NCBI GenBank assembly: GCA_024399495.1 | Contig: JAKSNY010000003.1 | Coordinates: 105,975-169,974 of the forward strand | Origin: Paludibacteraceae bacterium | GTDB taxonomy: Bacteria; Bacteroidota; Bacteroidia; Bacteroidales; Paludibacteraceae | Length of the DNA stretch: 64,000 nucleotides | Direction of reading: 5' to 3' | Shown: positions 34,377 through 44,217 of the stretch, in pieces | How positions within the stretch are numbered: position 1 is the stretch's first letter | Layout of the letters: each line of letters begins with the position of its first letter | Notes under the pieces: generated by a model | The model's input: the letters and a program-made list of their open reading frames with translations, nothing else | The model's database searches: none | Told to the model about the DNA's origin: nothing | Made by a program: the position numbers and the translations under genes

Positions 34377-34790
34377 ATGTTATCAAAAATTTTAGCCATT
34401 TCAGGCAAAAGCGGGTTGTACAAGATGATTTCAGGCAATAAGAATATGATTATTGTAGAGTCTCTTACAGATAAAAAACGTTTCCCCGCATACTCTAACG
34501 ACAGAGTGATATCCCTAAAGGATATATCAATGTTTACAGACGATGAGGATATTCCTCTTTATAAAGTGTTTGAATCCGTTAAAAAGGCTTCTGCTGGTAA
34601 AGAGGTCTCTTTGGATGTAAAGAATGCCACAGCAGCAGATTTGCAAAAATGGTTTGCCACAGTTTTGCCTTCATTTGACCGTGAGCGTGTACACAATAGT
34701 GACATAAAAAAGGTCATAATTTGGTATAACATACTAATTGGCAGCGGTATCACGGAATTCGCCCCTAAAGAGGAAGAATCAAAAGAGTGA
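34377..34790 (+). CDS. DUF5606 family protein
   Basis: 137-residue small protein of a family restricted to Bacteroidota: it begins MLSKILAISGKSGLYKMISGNKNMIIVESL, continues with KKRFPAYSNDRVISLKDISMFTDDEDIPL and ends with an acidic tail. The front half looks SH3-like; no function is known. No signal peptide. It precedes the tRNA-Asn gene by about 85 nt. Confidence 0.85.
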   Translation: MLSKILAISGKSGLYKMISGNKNMIIVESLTDKKRFPAYSNDRVISLKDISMFTDDEDIPLYKVFESVKKASAGKEVSLDVKNATAADLQKWFATVLPSFDRERVHNSDIKKVIIWYNILIGSGITEFAPKEEESKE

Positions 34791-34818
34791 TTTTTTCTTA
34801 AAAAAGCATTAAAAAAAC

Positions 34819-34849
34819 TTGCATAATACTTTTTTAAGTATTACCTTTG
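34819..34849 (+). promoter_or_regulatory. Promoter of tRNA-Asn
   Basis: TTG at 34819-34821 and TACCTTTG at 34842-34849 with a 20-nt spacer; the tRNA begins 25 nt after it. Confidence 0.65.
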
Positions 34850-34874
34850 CAACGCTTTTTAGAAAAGGGCAAAT

Positions 34875-34948
34875 GCTTCCTTAGCTCAGTCGGTTAGAGC
34901 ATCTGACTGTTAATCAGAGGGTCCTTGGTTCAAGTCCAAGAGGGAGCG
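34875..34948 (+). tRNA. tRNA-Asn (anticodon GTT)
   Basis: 74-nt cloverleaf: acceptor GCTTCCT/AGGGAGC (one G-U pair), D arm GCTC...GAGC, anticodon arm TCTGA-CTGTTAA-TCAGA with GTT, T arm CTTGG-TTCAAGT-CCAAG, discriminator G. The 3' CCA is not encoded, so it depends on the CCA-adding enzyme (cca is in this window). Confidence 0.97.
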
Positions 34949-34950
34949 CA

Positions 34951-34995
34951 GAAGTCCGGAATCCGCATAAGGGTTTCGGACTTTTCTTTTTTTAG
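34951..34995 (+). terminator. Terminator after tRNA-Asn
   Basis: GAAGTCCG-AA-CC pairs with GG-TT-CGGACTT around GCATAA, followed by a T-rich run. Confidence 0.85.
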
Positions 34996-35020
34996 TCATA
35001 AACAATTAAAACTCAAATAG

Positions 35021-36667
35021 ATGAAACGTATTTTCTATTTATTGGCTGCTGCCACTCTATCACTGTCTGCTTACGCTTCTAAAGAACAGACGGCAACAGA
35101 ACCGCTTGAGGACGTATCCAAAAATCTGGATATATTCAACTCTCTTTTTAAGGAACTGTATATAAACTATGTGGATACCATACCTGTAGAGAAAATTGTA
35201 GTGGCAGGTATTAACGGCATGTTAAACAAGTTAGACCCCTACACCACCTACATTCCTGAGGATAAGGAGAAGGATTTTAAGTTAATGACAACAGGTGAAT
35301 ATGGTGGCATCGGGGCATTGATTGGAGTAAAAGGAGACAGCATTATAGTTAGCCAAATATATAGTGGCAGACCTGCTCAGAAATACGGACTTATTGCAGG
35401 CGACATTATTTTAAGCATCGACGGTAAAACTATGATAAAAAAAATGCCAAGCGATGCAAGTGCCGCACTTAAAGGTGTACCTGGAACATCAGCAGAGGTA
35501 AAAGTTAAAAGATACGGAGAAAAGAAACCTATATCAATCACTATAGTTAGGGATAAAATTTCACTTAACCCTGTAACATTCAGCGGATTGGTAGCGGATA
35601 GTATAGGGCTTATATGTCTATCGTCTTTCTATGACAAGAGCAGCGATGAGGTAAAAAAGGCGTTCCTGGATTTGAAAAAGCAAGGAATCAAGTCACTCAT
35701 CCTTGACCTAAGGGGCAATCCTGGAGGCATTGTTTCTGAGGCAGTTAATATATGTAATCTATTTATTCCCAAGGGAAGAACTGTGGTATCAACCAAAGTT
35801 AAGGGAGGCAAGACCGGCACTGTATATAAGACTGCATATCAGCCTGTTGACACAGAAATACCTTTAGTTGTACTTGTAAACGAAGGTAGTGCAAGTGCAA
35901 GTGAGATAGTTAGCGGCGCCCTCCAAGATGAAGACAGAGCGGTTATTATGGGACAACGTACTTACGGCAAGGGATTGGTGCAAACCACCGCCGCTTTACC
36001 TTACGGAGGCAAACTTAAAGTCACCATAGCCAAGTATTACACTCCAAGCGGCAGATGTATCCAAAAAATAAATTATACGGTAAAGGATGGCGAGAAGAAT
36101 GCGGAAATACCTGATTCTCTGACACATGAATTTAAGACTAAAGGTGGTCGTACGGTACGTGACGGACGTGGCATTATGCCCGATGTTAAACTTAAATCAG
36201 ATAGTGGAAAAGTAATTACCTACAATTTGGTTTATGAGCACAAGACTTTTGAATGGGCTACAAAATATTACTATAACCACAAAACCATTGCTCCTTACAA
36301 GGAGTTTGAACTTACAGACGCTGATTTTGATGATTTCAAGCAATTTGTATTAGACAGTAAGTTTACATACAAGGTCTCTACCAAGGATATGTTCACAGAC
36401 CTGTTGGATGCAGCCAAATATGAGGGTGTATATGAACCTAACAAGGCTTTGTTTGACAGTCTTGAGCATGCTTTAGAGCATAATATCAGTGCCGAGATGG
36501 ATTCTGCAAAAGAAGAGGTGCTAAGGGCTTTAACCACAGATGTTATATCCAGATACTATTTTGAAGGTGGTATGGAGTACTACTCTGTAAAACACGATAA
36601 GGACGTTAAGGCAGCCATAGAGTTCCTGTCAGACGATAAAAAATATAAAAATTTGTTTACCAAATAA
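35021..36667 (+). CDS. S41 family C-terminal processing peptidase
   Basis: Exported protease that trims C-termini (CtpA/Prc type). 548 residues: signal peptide (MKRIFYLLAAATLSLSAYAS), a helical front, PDZ domain (about 85-180; GEYGGIGALIGVKGDSIIVSQIYSGRPAQKYGLIAGDIILSIDG), and the S41 core with RGNPGGIVSEAVNICNLF, catalytic Ser in NEGSASASEIVSGALQD and Lys in GQRTYGKGLVQTT. The C-terminal 150 residues are an extra helical domain common in Bacteroidetes members. Transcribed after tRNA-Asn, with its own start 25 nt after the terminator. Confidence 0.92.
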   Translation: MKRIFYLLAAATLSLSAYASKEQTATEPLEDVSKNLDIFNSLFKELYINYVDTIPVEKIVVAGINGMLNKLDPYTTYIPEDKEKDFKLMTTGEYGGIGALIGVKGDSIIVSQIYSGRPAQKYGLIAGDIILSIDGKTMIKKMPSDASAALKGVPGTSAEVKVKRYGEKKPISITIVRDKISLNPVTFSGLVADSIGLICLSSFYDKSSDEVKKAFLDLKKQGIKSLILDLRGNPGGIVSEAVNICNLFIPKGRTVVSTKVKGGKTGTVYKTAYQPVDTEIPLVVLVNEGSASASEIVSGALQDEDRAVIMGQRTYGKGLVQTTAALPYGGKLKVTIAKYYTPSGRCIQKINYTVKDGEKNAEIPDSLTHEFKTKGGRTVRDGRGIMPDVKLKSDSGKVITYNLVYEHKTFEWATKYYYNHKTIAPYKEFELTDADFDDFKQFVLDSKFTYKVSTKDMFTDLLDAAKYEGVYEPNKALFDSLEHALEHNISAEMDSAKEEVLRALTTDVISRYYFEGGMEYYSVKHDKDVKAAIEFLSDDKKYKNLFTK

Positions 36668-36679
36668 TTATACCCTATT

Positions 36680-36735
36680 CATACATCATACATCATACAT
36701 CATACATCATACATCATACATCATACATCATACAT
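36680..36735. repeat. Eight perfect CATACAT tandem units
   Basis: The longest and cleanest array of this unit in the window, in the 72-nt gap between the S41 peptidase and ygiQ; it ends 4 nt before the ygiQ start, so a change in copy number would change the leader directly. Confidence 0.95.
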
Positions 36736-36739
36736 CCTT

Positions 36740-38491
36740 ATGTCCTTCCTGCCCACCACATCAAAAGAAGTCTCCGCCCTTGGTTGGGACTATATAGATG
36801 TCATTGTTTTTACCGGTGATGCCTATATAGACCACCCCGCTTTTGGTGCCGCCGTTATTGCAAGGGTTATGGAAGCAGAAGGTTTAAGGGTGGCTGTGGT
36901 TCCCCAACCAAATTGGCGTGATGACTTGCGTGATTTTCGCAAATTAGGGGCTCCAAGAATGTTTTTTGCAGTTACAGCAGGTGCAATGGACTCTATGGTG
37001 AACCACTATACCGCCGCCAAGCGTCTGCGTAGCGATGATGCATACTCCATTGATGGTAAAGCAGGTTTTCGCCCAGATAGAGCGACAGATGTATATTGTA
37101 GGATTCTTAAAGACATATACCCCGATGTACCCATTGTAATAGGTGGAATAGAGGCTTCTCAGCGTAGATTCACACATTATGACTATTGGGAAGACACTCT
37201 ACGTAAAAGCATATTGGTTACATCAGGTGCAGACCTGCTTATCTGCGGTATGGGTGAAAAGCCACTTCAAGAGTTGGTGCACAGACTAAAAAACGGTGAT
37301 AATTTCTATTCTATAAAAGATTTAAATCAAACCGCATATTTAAGTGATATTAAGGCAGTTGATATAGAATTAGCATCACATGAGCAATGCCTTGCAAGCA
37401 AACGTGCTGAAGCGGAAAACTTTAAGATATTTGAGACTGAGAGCAACAAATACGCACCATCTGCGGTATTGGGGCAACAGGTTGACGGTAAAATGGTTAT
37501 ATGCAATCCAACATATCCTCCTATCACCACAGAAGAGTTGGACTATATCTACGATTTACCATACACAAGGCTTCCACACCCAAGGTATAAAGGAAAGAGG
37601 ATTCCAGCCTACGATATGATAAAATACTCTATTACAATACATCGTGGATGTTTTGGGGGCTGTTCTTTCTGCACAATATCTGCTCATCAGGGCAAATTTA
37701 TAGTTTCCCGCTCTGTGGATTCTATAATGAAAGAGGTGCATAAGATTTTACAAGATACTGATTTTAAGGGTTATATAAGTGATTTAGGAGGTCCGTCCGC
37801 TAATATGTACGGTCTTACAGGTAAAAATCATGATGCTTGCAAGAAATGCGACAAACCATCGTGCCTACACCCTAAAATATGCCCAAACATGAGTAGAGAC
37901 CACTCTGCTCTTATAGATTTATACCGTATGGTGCGTAATACAGAGGGAATTAAAAAGGCTACTATAGGCAGCGGAATACGCTATGACCTTGCTACAGAGG
38001 AGTATATAGAGGAAGTTTTAAGATTTCATGTTTCAGGCAGGCTGAAAGTGGCTCCTGAGCATACATCGGGACAAGTATTGACGCTTATGAGAAAACCCGA
38101 TTTCAGCAATTTTATAAAATTTGACTCTCTGTTTAATGAAATCAATGCAAAATATGCTCTAAAAGAGCAACTTATACCCTATTTCATTTCAAGTCACCCA
38201 GGTTGCAGCGCTGCGGATATGGCTGAAATGGCAGCCATAACAAAAAACATGAACTTCCGTTTAGAGCAGGTGCAGGATTTTACACCCACCCCAATGACAC
38301 TCTCTACAGAGATGTACTACACGGGATTTAATCCTTACACTATGGAGAAAGTCAAATGTGCAAGAACGGTGGAACAGAAAAAAGAGCAAAGAAGTTTCTT
38401 CTTTTGGTACAAACCCGAAGAGAGACGTAATATTATACGGAAACTTAAAGAGATAGGAAGAGCGGACTTGATTGATAAAATTTATAATTGA
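36740..38491 (+). CDS. YgiQ family radical SAM protein
   Basis: 583 residues. The N-terminal UPF0313 domain (WDYIDVIVFTGDAYIDHPAFGAAVIARVMEAEGLRVAVVPQPNW, GGIEASQRRFTHYDYWED) precedes a radical SAM core with the cluster motif CFGGCSFCT (CxxxCxxC, near residue 307). A further Cys group (CKKCDKPSCLHPKICPN) may bind a second metal. Exact reaction unknown. Shorter than Escherichia coli YgiQ (about 740) by a missing C-terminal extension. Confidence 0.9.
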   Translation: MSFLPTTSKEVSALGWDYIDVIVFTGDAYIDHPAFGAAVIARVMEAEGLRVAVVPQPNWRDDLRDFRKLGAPRMFFAVTAGAMDSMVNHYTAAKRLRSDDAYSIDGKAGFRPDRATDVYCRILKDIYPDVPIVIGGIEASQRRFTHYDYWEDTLRKSILVTSGADLLICGMGEKPLQELVHRLKNGDNFYSIKDLNQTAYLSDIKAVDIELASHEQCLASKRAEAENFKIFETESNKYAPSAVLGQQVDGKMVICNPTYPPITTEELDYIYDLPYTRLPHPRYKGKRIPAYDMIKYSITIHRGCFGGCSFCTISAHQGKFIVSRSVDSIMKEVHKILQDTDFKGYISDLGGPSANMYGLTGKNHDACKKCDKPSCLHPKICPNMSRDHSALIDLYRMVRNTEGIKKATIGSGIRYDLATEEYIEEVLRFHVSGRLKVAPEHTSGQVLTLMRKPDFSNFIKFDSLFNEINAKYALKEQLIPYFISSHPGCSAADMAEMAAITKNMNFRLEQVQDFTPTPMTLSTEMYYTGFNPYTMEKVKCARTVEQKKEQRSFFFWYKPEERRNIIRKLKEIGRADLIDKIYN

Positions 38492-38494
38492 CTG

Positions 38495-38664
38495 TTATTG
38501 ATTTATACTATGTCACACCTAGAACGGGCTTATTTCCCTTCAAAACGCCAAACTTGTTGCGGTGCTCACAAACTCGCACTACGTGCTCAAACAATGCTGC
38601 GCTCCTCCAAGTGGGAGCGTTTTGTGCGGGAGCCCTGATGGTGTTCCATAGTATAAATCAATAA
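38495..38664. repeat. Palindromic element E
   Basis: Arms TTATTGATTTATACTATG-ACACC-GGGCT (38495-38530) and its near complement (38631-38664) enclose CAAAACG/CGTTTTG and CTCC/GGAG hairpins. Same architecture as A-C but different inner sequence. The left arm starts 4 nt after the ygiQ stop; the right arm ends 25 nt before the next gene. No gene is visible inside. Confidence 0.78.
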
Positions 38665-38689
38665 AATAAATAAATATTTTAATATCTAT

Positions 38690-41329
38690 ATGAAAAAACT
38701 ATTATTGTTAGCATTATCGCTTATCAGTTTGAGTGTTTGGGCTGATGAGACGGAAATTAAGGTGGACTCAGTCTTTAGTAATAGTGACCCGTTCACTGCC
38801 GATTTGACACCGCTTAACAATGTGGGTTCCATATTAAGCGATGACGGCAAACTTAGGATTGTATCTTGGAACAACCGTAAAGATGACGGCAGTTTTGAGT
38901 ATTACACATACTTTATTTATAAGAAAAACAAGAAGTCAAAACCATATCTGCATAAACTGTACTGCCCTACAGCCATAAAGCCGACAGACAACGGCAAATA
39001 CAATGCGAATAGTTGGTATGGAGCATTGTATTATAATGCATTCGCAATAAAAGGAGGCTATATTTTATTAGGTTATCAGACTTATCGGGACATAAGTAGA
39101 GTTAAGTTAATAGAGCCAGTTACGTTAAATAAGAAAGAGATTGTTTTTGGCAACGATGTGTTCTTACTTGACAAAAAGCCGCAGAGCCGGGCGGTATTTG
39201 AATACAGTGCAAAAGCGGTGATGTCAATAACGTACAATGAACATGAACATCAATTTGTATTTGACCATTTAAGTCCCGAGAATCCAAATATGAAAGGACT
39301 TTTCCAATACTACGGACCAGACTTCAGTTACGATGCACTGAAGTCCAAAAAAAAAATATTGGCATCTGATTCAGGATATAGATATACGAAACAAGCAATA
39401 GAGAAAATGGATACAACTTTTAATTATGTGATAGACCGCTTTGCGGATTTACAGATACTAAGATATAAAGTGCCAGGTTTTGAGGACTTGACACTAAACC
39501 AAAAATTATATATCTACCACCTTACACAGGCGGCGGAAGAAGGACGTGATATATTGTTTGACCAAAATTTCAAGTTCAACCTACAGATTAGGAATCTTTT
39601 GGAAAACATTTACCAAAATTACAAAGGAGACAGAAACACTCCTGATTTTAAGGAGTTTGAGATTTATCTTAAACGTGTATGGTTCTCTAACGGCATACAC
39701 CACCACTACTCCACAAACAAGATATTACCAGGGTTCTCACAAGATTATTTCAATGAATTGTTAAGTTCATGTGGGCTTGATTGTGAAATAGAGATTAAAG
39801 AGGCTATGTTCAACCCTACAATATACGCCAAAAGAGTTAATCTTGACAGTTCAGCGGATGTTATTGCAACATCTGCGAACAATTATTACAGCGGAGTAAC
39901 CCAAAAAGAAGCAGAAGATTTCTATGCCGCAATGACAGACTCTACCGATAAAGCCCCCATATCATACGGAATGAACTCCAGATTAGAGAAAGATGACAAT
40001 GGTAACATATCAGAGAACGTATGGAAAGCGGACGGACTATATGGAGATTATATAAAACGCATTATATACCATTTGAACAATGCACGCAAATATGCTGACA
40101 ACGATACCCAAAAGCATATAATAGACCTGCTTGTAGCGTTCTACACCACAGGAGACCTAAAGACATTTGATGAGTATTCCATAGCGTGGGTTAAAGACAC
40201 CACATCTAAAGTGGATTTTGTTAATGGTTTTATAGAGACCTACGGCGATGCGTTAGGGCTTAAAGCAAGTTGGGAGTCCATAGTCAATTTCAAGAACGAG
40301 GAAGCCACAAAACGCACAGAAACAATAAGTTCAAATGCCCAATGGTTTGAAGACAACTCCCCTGTTGACAGCCGTTTTAAGAAAAAGGAAGTTAAAGGAG
40401 TATCAGCCAAAGTGATTACCAACGCATTCCTTGCCGGCGACTGCTACCCTGCCACCCCTATAGGCATAAACCTGCCAAACGCCAACTGGATACGTCAAGT
40501 TTATGGGTCTAAATCAGTTACAATAGAGAACATAATGGATGCCTACGATGAAGCGGCAAAAGGGAACGGATTTGCAGAGGAGTTCTATCTGCACGATGCA
40601 GACCGCAATGCACACTATAAATACGGATTTATAACTGATGTACTTCATACAGACCTGCATGAGTGTCTTGGTCATGGTAGCGGTCAACTGCTTGACGGAG
40701 TGTCTCAAGATGCACTTAAAAGCTATGGTGCCACACTTGAAGAGGCTCGTGCTGATTTGTTCGGACTATATTATATGGCAGACAGCAAATTAGTGGAATT
40801 GGGATTGCTACCCGACTCTACAGCCTACCAAACGGCTTACTACCAATATATCCTCAACGGAATGATGACACAATTACGCAGAATACCGCTTGGTGAAGTT
40901 GTAGAAGAGTCACACATGCGTAACCGTCAACTCATTGCATCGTGGGTATATGAAAGAGGAGAAAAGTCAAAAGCACTCAAATGGATAGAGAAAGACGGCA
41001 AACACTATCTTGAAATATACGATTACGCCACTCTACGTAAGTTATTTGGAGATTTACTTAGCGAGGTACAAAGAATTAAGTCTGAGGGTGATTATGAAGC
41101 AGGTAAAAAACTTGTGGAGCAATACGGAATAATACCAAACAAACTGTTCCACAATGAGGTTACAGAACGTTACAAGCATCTTAACATAGCCCCTTATAGC
41201 GGATTTGTAAATCCTGTATATAGGCTTGTCATAAATCAGGACGGAACAGTCAAGGATGTAAAAATTGACTATACAGAAGACTACACTCACCAAATGTTAC
41301 GTTATTCTGCCAAAAACAAATTACAATAA
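38690..41329 (+). CDS. M49-like (dipeptidyl-peptidase III type) metallopeptidase
   Basis: 879 residues with a signal peptide (MKKLLLLALSLISLSVWA), so exported. The zinc site is HECLGHGSGQ (HExxGH form, near 657-661) with EEARADLFGLYYM (near 684-697) supplying the third ligand, as in M49 enzymes that cut dipeptides from peptide N-termini. The N-terminal 200 residues are a separate domain. Genes of this family in Bacteroidales are sometimes misnamed dihydrofolate reductase; nothing supports that here. It fits a peptide-scavenging role. Confidence 0.85.
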   Translation: MKKLLLLALSLISLSVWADETEIKVDSVFSNSDPFTADLTPLNNVGSILSDDGKLRIVSWNNRKDDGSFEYYTYFIYKKNKKSKPYLHKLYCPTAIKPTDNGKYNANSWYGALYYNAFAIKGGYILLGYQTYRDISRVKLIEPVTLNKKEIVFGNDVFLLDKKPQSRAVFEYSAKAVMSITYNEHEHQFVFDHLSPENPNMKGLFQYYGPDFSYDALKSKKKILASDSGYRYTKQAIEKMDTTFNYVIDRFADLQILRYKVPGFEDLTLNQKLYIYHLTQAAEEGRDILFDQNFKFNLQIRNLLENIYQNYKGDRNTPDFKEFEIYLKRVWFSNGIHHHYSTNKILPGFSQDYFNELLSSCGLDCEIEIKEAMFNPTIYAKRVNLDSSADVIATSANNYYSGVTQKEAEDFYAAMTDSTDKAPISYGMNSRLEKDDNGNISENVWKADGLYGDYIKRIIYHLNNARKYADNDTQKHIIDLLVAFYTTGDLKTFDEYSIAWVKDTTSKVDFVNGFIETYGDALGLKASWESIVNFKNEEATKRTETISSNAQWFEDNSPVDSRFKKKEVKGVSAKVITNAFLAGDCYPATPIGINLPNANWIRQVYGSKSVTIENIMDAYDEAAKGNGFAEEFYLHDADRNAHYKYGFITDVLHTDLHECLGHGSGQLLDGVSQDALKSYGATLEEARADLFGLYYMADSKLVELGLLPDSTAYQTAYYQYILNGMMTQLRRIPLGEVVEESHMRNRQLIASWVYERGEKSKALKWIEKDGKHYLEIYDYATLRKLFGDLLSEVQRIKSEGDYEAGKKLVEQYGIIPNKLFHNEVTERYKHLNIAPYSGFVNPVYRLVINQDGTVKDVKIDYTEDYTHQMLRYSAKNKLQ

Positions 41330-41407
41330 TATTTGCACATTCAAAAAAAATCAGTTAAATTTGTATTAGATATGTACTGACACAATAAAACTATACCTTA
41401 TCAAACT

Positions 41408-44107
41408 ATGAAAATAACATTCAGAATCAATTACAACACGGCTTGGGGTGAGACCTTGTATATCTCAGGCTCTGCTCCGGAACTTGGTTCCAACACCTAT
41501 TCCAAAGCAGTACCTATGAACTATTCCGATGGTGGAATATGGTCTGTCACCGTTGACTTTAAGAAATGTACAGAATTCTCTTATCGCTATTACGTGATGG
41601 CAGAGAACAAGAGTTATTGGACAGAATGGGGACGTAATCGTAATGCGGTGATTTTAGCCGACACGCCTCACACTTTTGATGACAGTTGGCGTGTAAACGG
41701 AGTGGATAAGAAATACTACTCAAGTGCATTTACAGAAGGTCTTATCAGGCATACTCCATCTAAGAAAACACCTACATTGCCTAAATCTGCCAACATACTG
41801 TGTTTTTCAATATCATCTCCACGTATAGAGGATGGGCTATGTGTGGGTATTTTAGGCTCTTGCAAAGCACTTGGAGAGTGGCAAGAGAGCAAAGTGGTTT
41901 TACTTAATGACACATACTACCCTGTATGGATTGGAGCCATAAACGCAAACAAGCTTCCAGAAGTAATTGAATACAAGTATGTTATATACAACAAGAGTGA
42001 GAAACGCATAATCGCTTGGGAATGGGGAGAAAACCGCAGATTGGAAACATCGGGTGTAAAAGGCTACTACATAAAGACCGATGAGATTTTAAGATACGGC
42101 ATTGGAGACTACAAATGTTCAGGAGTTGCAATCCCTATCTTCTCTCTACGTACAAAAGAGAGTTTTGGTATTGGCGAGTTCTCTGATATAAAGAAGATGG
42201 TGGATTGGGCTAACAAGACAGGACAAAAGGTTATACAAACCCTTCCTATCAACGATACTACCCGATTCCGCACAAATGCAGACTCCTATCCGTATAGTGC
42301 CATCACTGTTATGGGACTGCACCCTATTTATATAAATCCATTTGAAATAGGCATTCTCACAGACAAGGCTCAGATGGACAAGTTCTATCAGGCAAGAGAG
42401 AGATTCAATCAAAGCCCTACCGTTATGTACCAAGAGGTATGTGCTGAGAAATGGGATTATTTCCACCTTATATATAAGCAAGAGAGTAAAAAGGTGTTTG
42501 CAAGTAAGGAATACAAGGATTTCATTAAAGAGAACGAGGAATGGCTATATCCATACGCATGCTTCTGTTTCTTTAGAGATTACTTTCATACCTCAGATTT
42601 TAATAAATGGGACGTATATAACAGATACAATAAAGAGTTCTTCAACTTCCTATACAAGGATAAGGAGCATGCAGATGAATTAAAGATTCACCTATTTCTG
42701 CAGTTCTGTGCACACAAACAGCTTCTTAGTGCAACACAATATGCACAAGAGCATGGTGTGGTAATGAAGGGAGATATTCCTATAGGTATAAGCCCTGAGA
42801 GCGTTGAAGCATGGACAGACCCACAACTGTTCAATCTTGACAGTCAAGCGGGTGCTCCGCCTGACCCATTCTCAGAGACAGGTCAGAACTGGGGATTCCC
42901 TACCTACAACTGGTCTGCAATGAGCCGTGACGGTTACAAATGGTGGATGAGCAGATTCCAAAAGATGGAGACATACTTTAAGGTATATCGTATAGACCAT
43001 GTACTTGGATTCTTCCGTATATGGAGAATGAATGGCGGTGATGTTCAAGGTCTGTTAGGTCAGTTTGACCCTGCTCTACCTATGACAGAACAGGAGATAT
43101 GCAGTTACGGAACTTGGTTTGAATACCACAGAATGACTCATCCGTTCATACGTGAGTATATGCTTGGTGAAATGTTCGGGAAACATGCACAAACAGTAAA
43201 GAACGTATTTCTTGAGATGGTGACAGACGGCATCTACAGATTCCGCAAGGAGTTCCCTAACCAGCGTGCTTTAGAGCAATTCTTTAATACAAATGCCCTC
43301 AATTCACAATTAACAGGTTTGACGGAAGACGAGATTAAATGGATATACGGTGGATTGATGAGCCTTTACACAGAGGTGTTGTTTGTAGAGGATTGTCATG
43401 AGAAAGGCAAGTTCCACCCAAGAATAGGAATGCAAAACACATACTCATTCCGTGAACTTGATTGGAACACCCAACAAGCCCTTAACCGCCTATACGATGA
43501 TTTCTATTACCACCGCCACAATGGATTCTGGGCAGAACAGGCTATGAAGAAACTGCCTGCATTGCTTAACTCAACAGATATGCTATGCTGTGCAGAGGAT
43601 TTGGGAATGATTCCTACTTGCGTACCTGAAGTAATGAAGAATCTCTATATGCTGAGCCTTGAGATAGAGCGTATGCCTAAAGACCCACATGATGAGTTTG
43701 TACCATTATATAGAGTACCATACCTATCAGTATGCACAACCTCAACCCACGATATGGCACCTATCCGTTTATGGTGGAAAGAGAACAGAGACCTAACCCA
43801 ACGCTACTATAATTATTATCTTGGCGAATGGGGAGCCGCTCCTGAAAATTGCGAGCCTTGGATTTGTAAAAAAATTATAGACCGCCATCTATACAGCCCT
43901 GCAATGTTGGTTATTCTGCCACTACAGGATTGGCTGTCAATTGACGGAGAAGTAAGACGAGCCAATGAGTATGAAGAGAGAATCAACATTCCTTCAGACC
44001 CACACCATTTCTGGTGCTATAGAATGCACAAGACAATAGAGGAACTTATTTCTCTTGACGGACTTAACAATAAAATAAACAATATGGTTAAAAATTGTGG
44101 CAGATAA
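41408..44107 (+). CDS. malQ: 4-alpha-glucanotransferase (amylomaltase) with two CBM20 domains
   Basis: 899 residues. Two N-terminal CBM20 starch-binding domains (about 1-100 and 130-230: FRINYNTAWGETLYISGSAPELGSN; GILGSCKALGEWQESKVV) precede the GH77 catalytic barrel. Active-site residues are visible: YRIDHVLGFFRIW (nucleophile Asp near 529), CAEDLGMIP (acid/base Glu near 729) and STHDMAPIRLWW (Asp near 782). No signal peptide, so it remodels maltodextrins or glycogen in the cytoplasm. The CBM20 pair is typical of Bacteroidetes and plant DPE2-type enzymes. A TAAATTTG -7 element at 41354-41361 precedes it. A strong palindromic terminator follows. Confidence 0.94.
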   Translation: MKITFRINYNTAWGETLYISGSAPELGSNTYSKAVPMNYSDGGIWSVTVDFKKCTEFSYRYYVMAENKSYWTEWGRNRNAVILADTPHTFDDSWRVNGVDKKYYSSAFTEGLIRHTPSKKTPTLPKSANILCFSISSPRIEDGLCVGILGSCKALGEWQESKVVLLNDTYYPVWIGAINANKLPEVIEYKYVIYNKSEKRIIAWEWGENRRLETSGVKGYYIKTDEILRYGIGDYKCSGVAIPIFSLRTKESFGIGEFSDIKKMVDWANKTGQKVIQTLPINDTTRFRTNADSYPYSAITVMGLHPIYINPFEIGILTDKAQMDKFYQARERFNQSPTVMYQEVCAEKWDYFHLIYKQESKKVFASKEYKDFIKENEEWLYPYACFCFFRDYFHTSDFNKWDVYNRYNKEFFNFLYKDKEHADELKIHLFLQFCAHKQLLSATQYAQEHGVVMKGDIPIGISPESVEAWTDPQLFNLDSQAGAPPDPFSETGQNWGFPTYNWSAMSRDGYKWWMSRFQKMETYFKVYRIDHVLGFFRIWRMNGGDVQGLLGQFDPALPMTEQEICSYGTWFEYHRMTHPFIREYMLGEMFGKHAQTVKNVFLEMVTDGIYRFRKEFPNQRALEQFFNTNALNSQLTGLTEDEIKWIYGGLMSLYTEVLFVEDCHEKGKFHPRIGMQNTYSFRELDWNTQQALNRLYDDFYYHRHNGFWAEQAMKKLPALLNSTDMLCCAEDLGMIPTCVPEVMKNLYMLSLEIERMPKDPHDEFVPLYRVPYLSVCTTSTHDMAPIRLWWKENRDLTQRYYNYYLGEWGAAPENCEPWICKKIIDRHLYSPAMLVILPLQDWLSIDGEVRRANEYEERINIPSDPHHFWCYRMHKTIEELISLDGLNNKINNMVKNCGR

Positions 44108-44113
44108 TTTTCC

Positions 44114-44191
44114 ATTTGGAAAACTTTTTGACATTGTTAAAAATATAAGCACCTAAAAATTAGGTGCTTATATTTTTATTTGGAAAACTTT
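44114..44191. terminator. Perfect 16-bp bidirectional hairpin flanked by 14-nt direct repeats
   Basis: 44141-44156 pairs perfectly with 44160-44175 around AAA, followed by T runs on both strands, so it can end transcription of malQ. The 14-nt ATTTGGAAAACTTT occurs at 44114-44127 and again at 44178-44191, directly flanking the hairpin like a target-site duplication. Confidence 0.8.
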
Positions 44192-44217
44192 AAAAAATTT
44201 CAGCATACAAATGTTAA

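Noticed and set aside
36680-36735. CRISPR array
   Set aside because: CATACAT units are tandem without spacers; no cas genes are visible anywhere.
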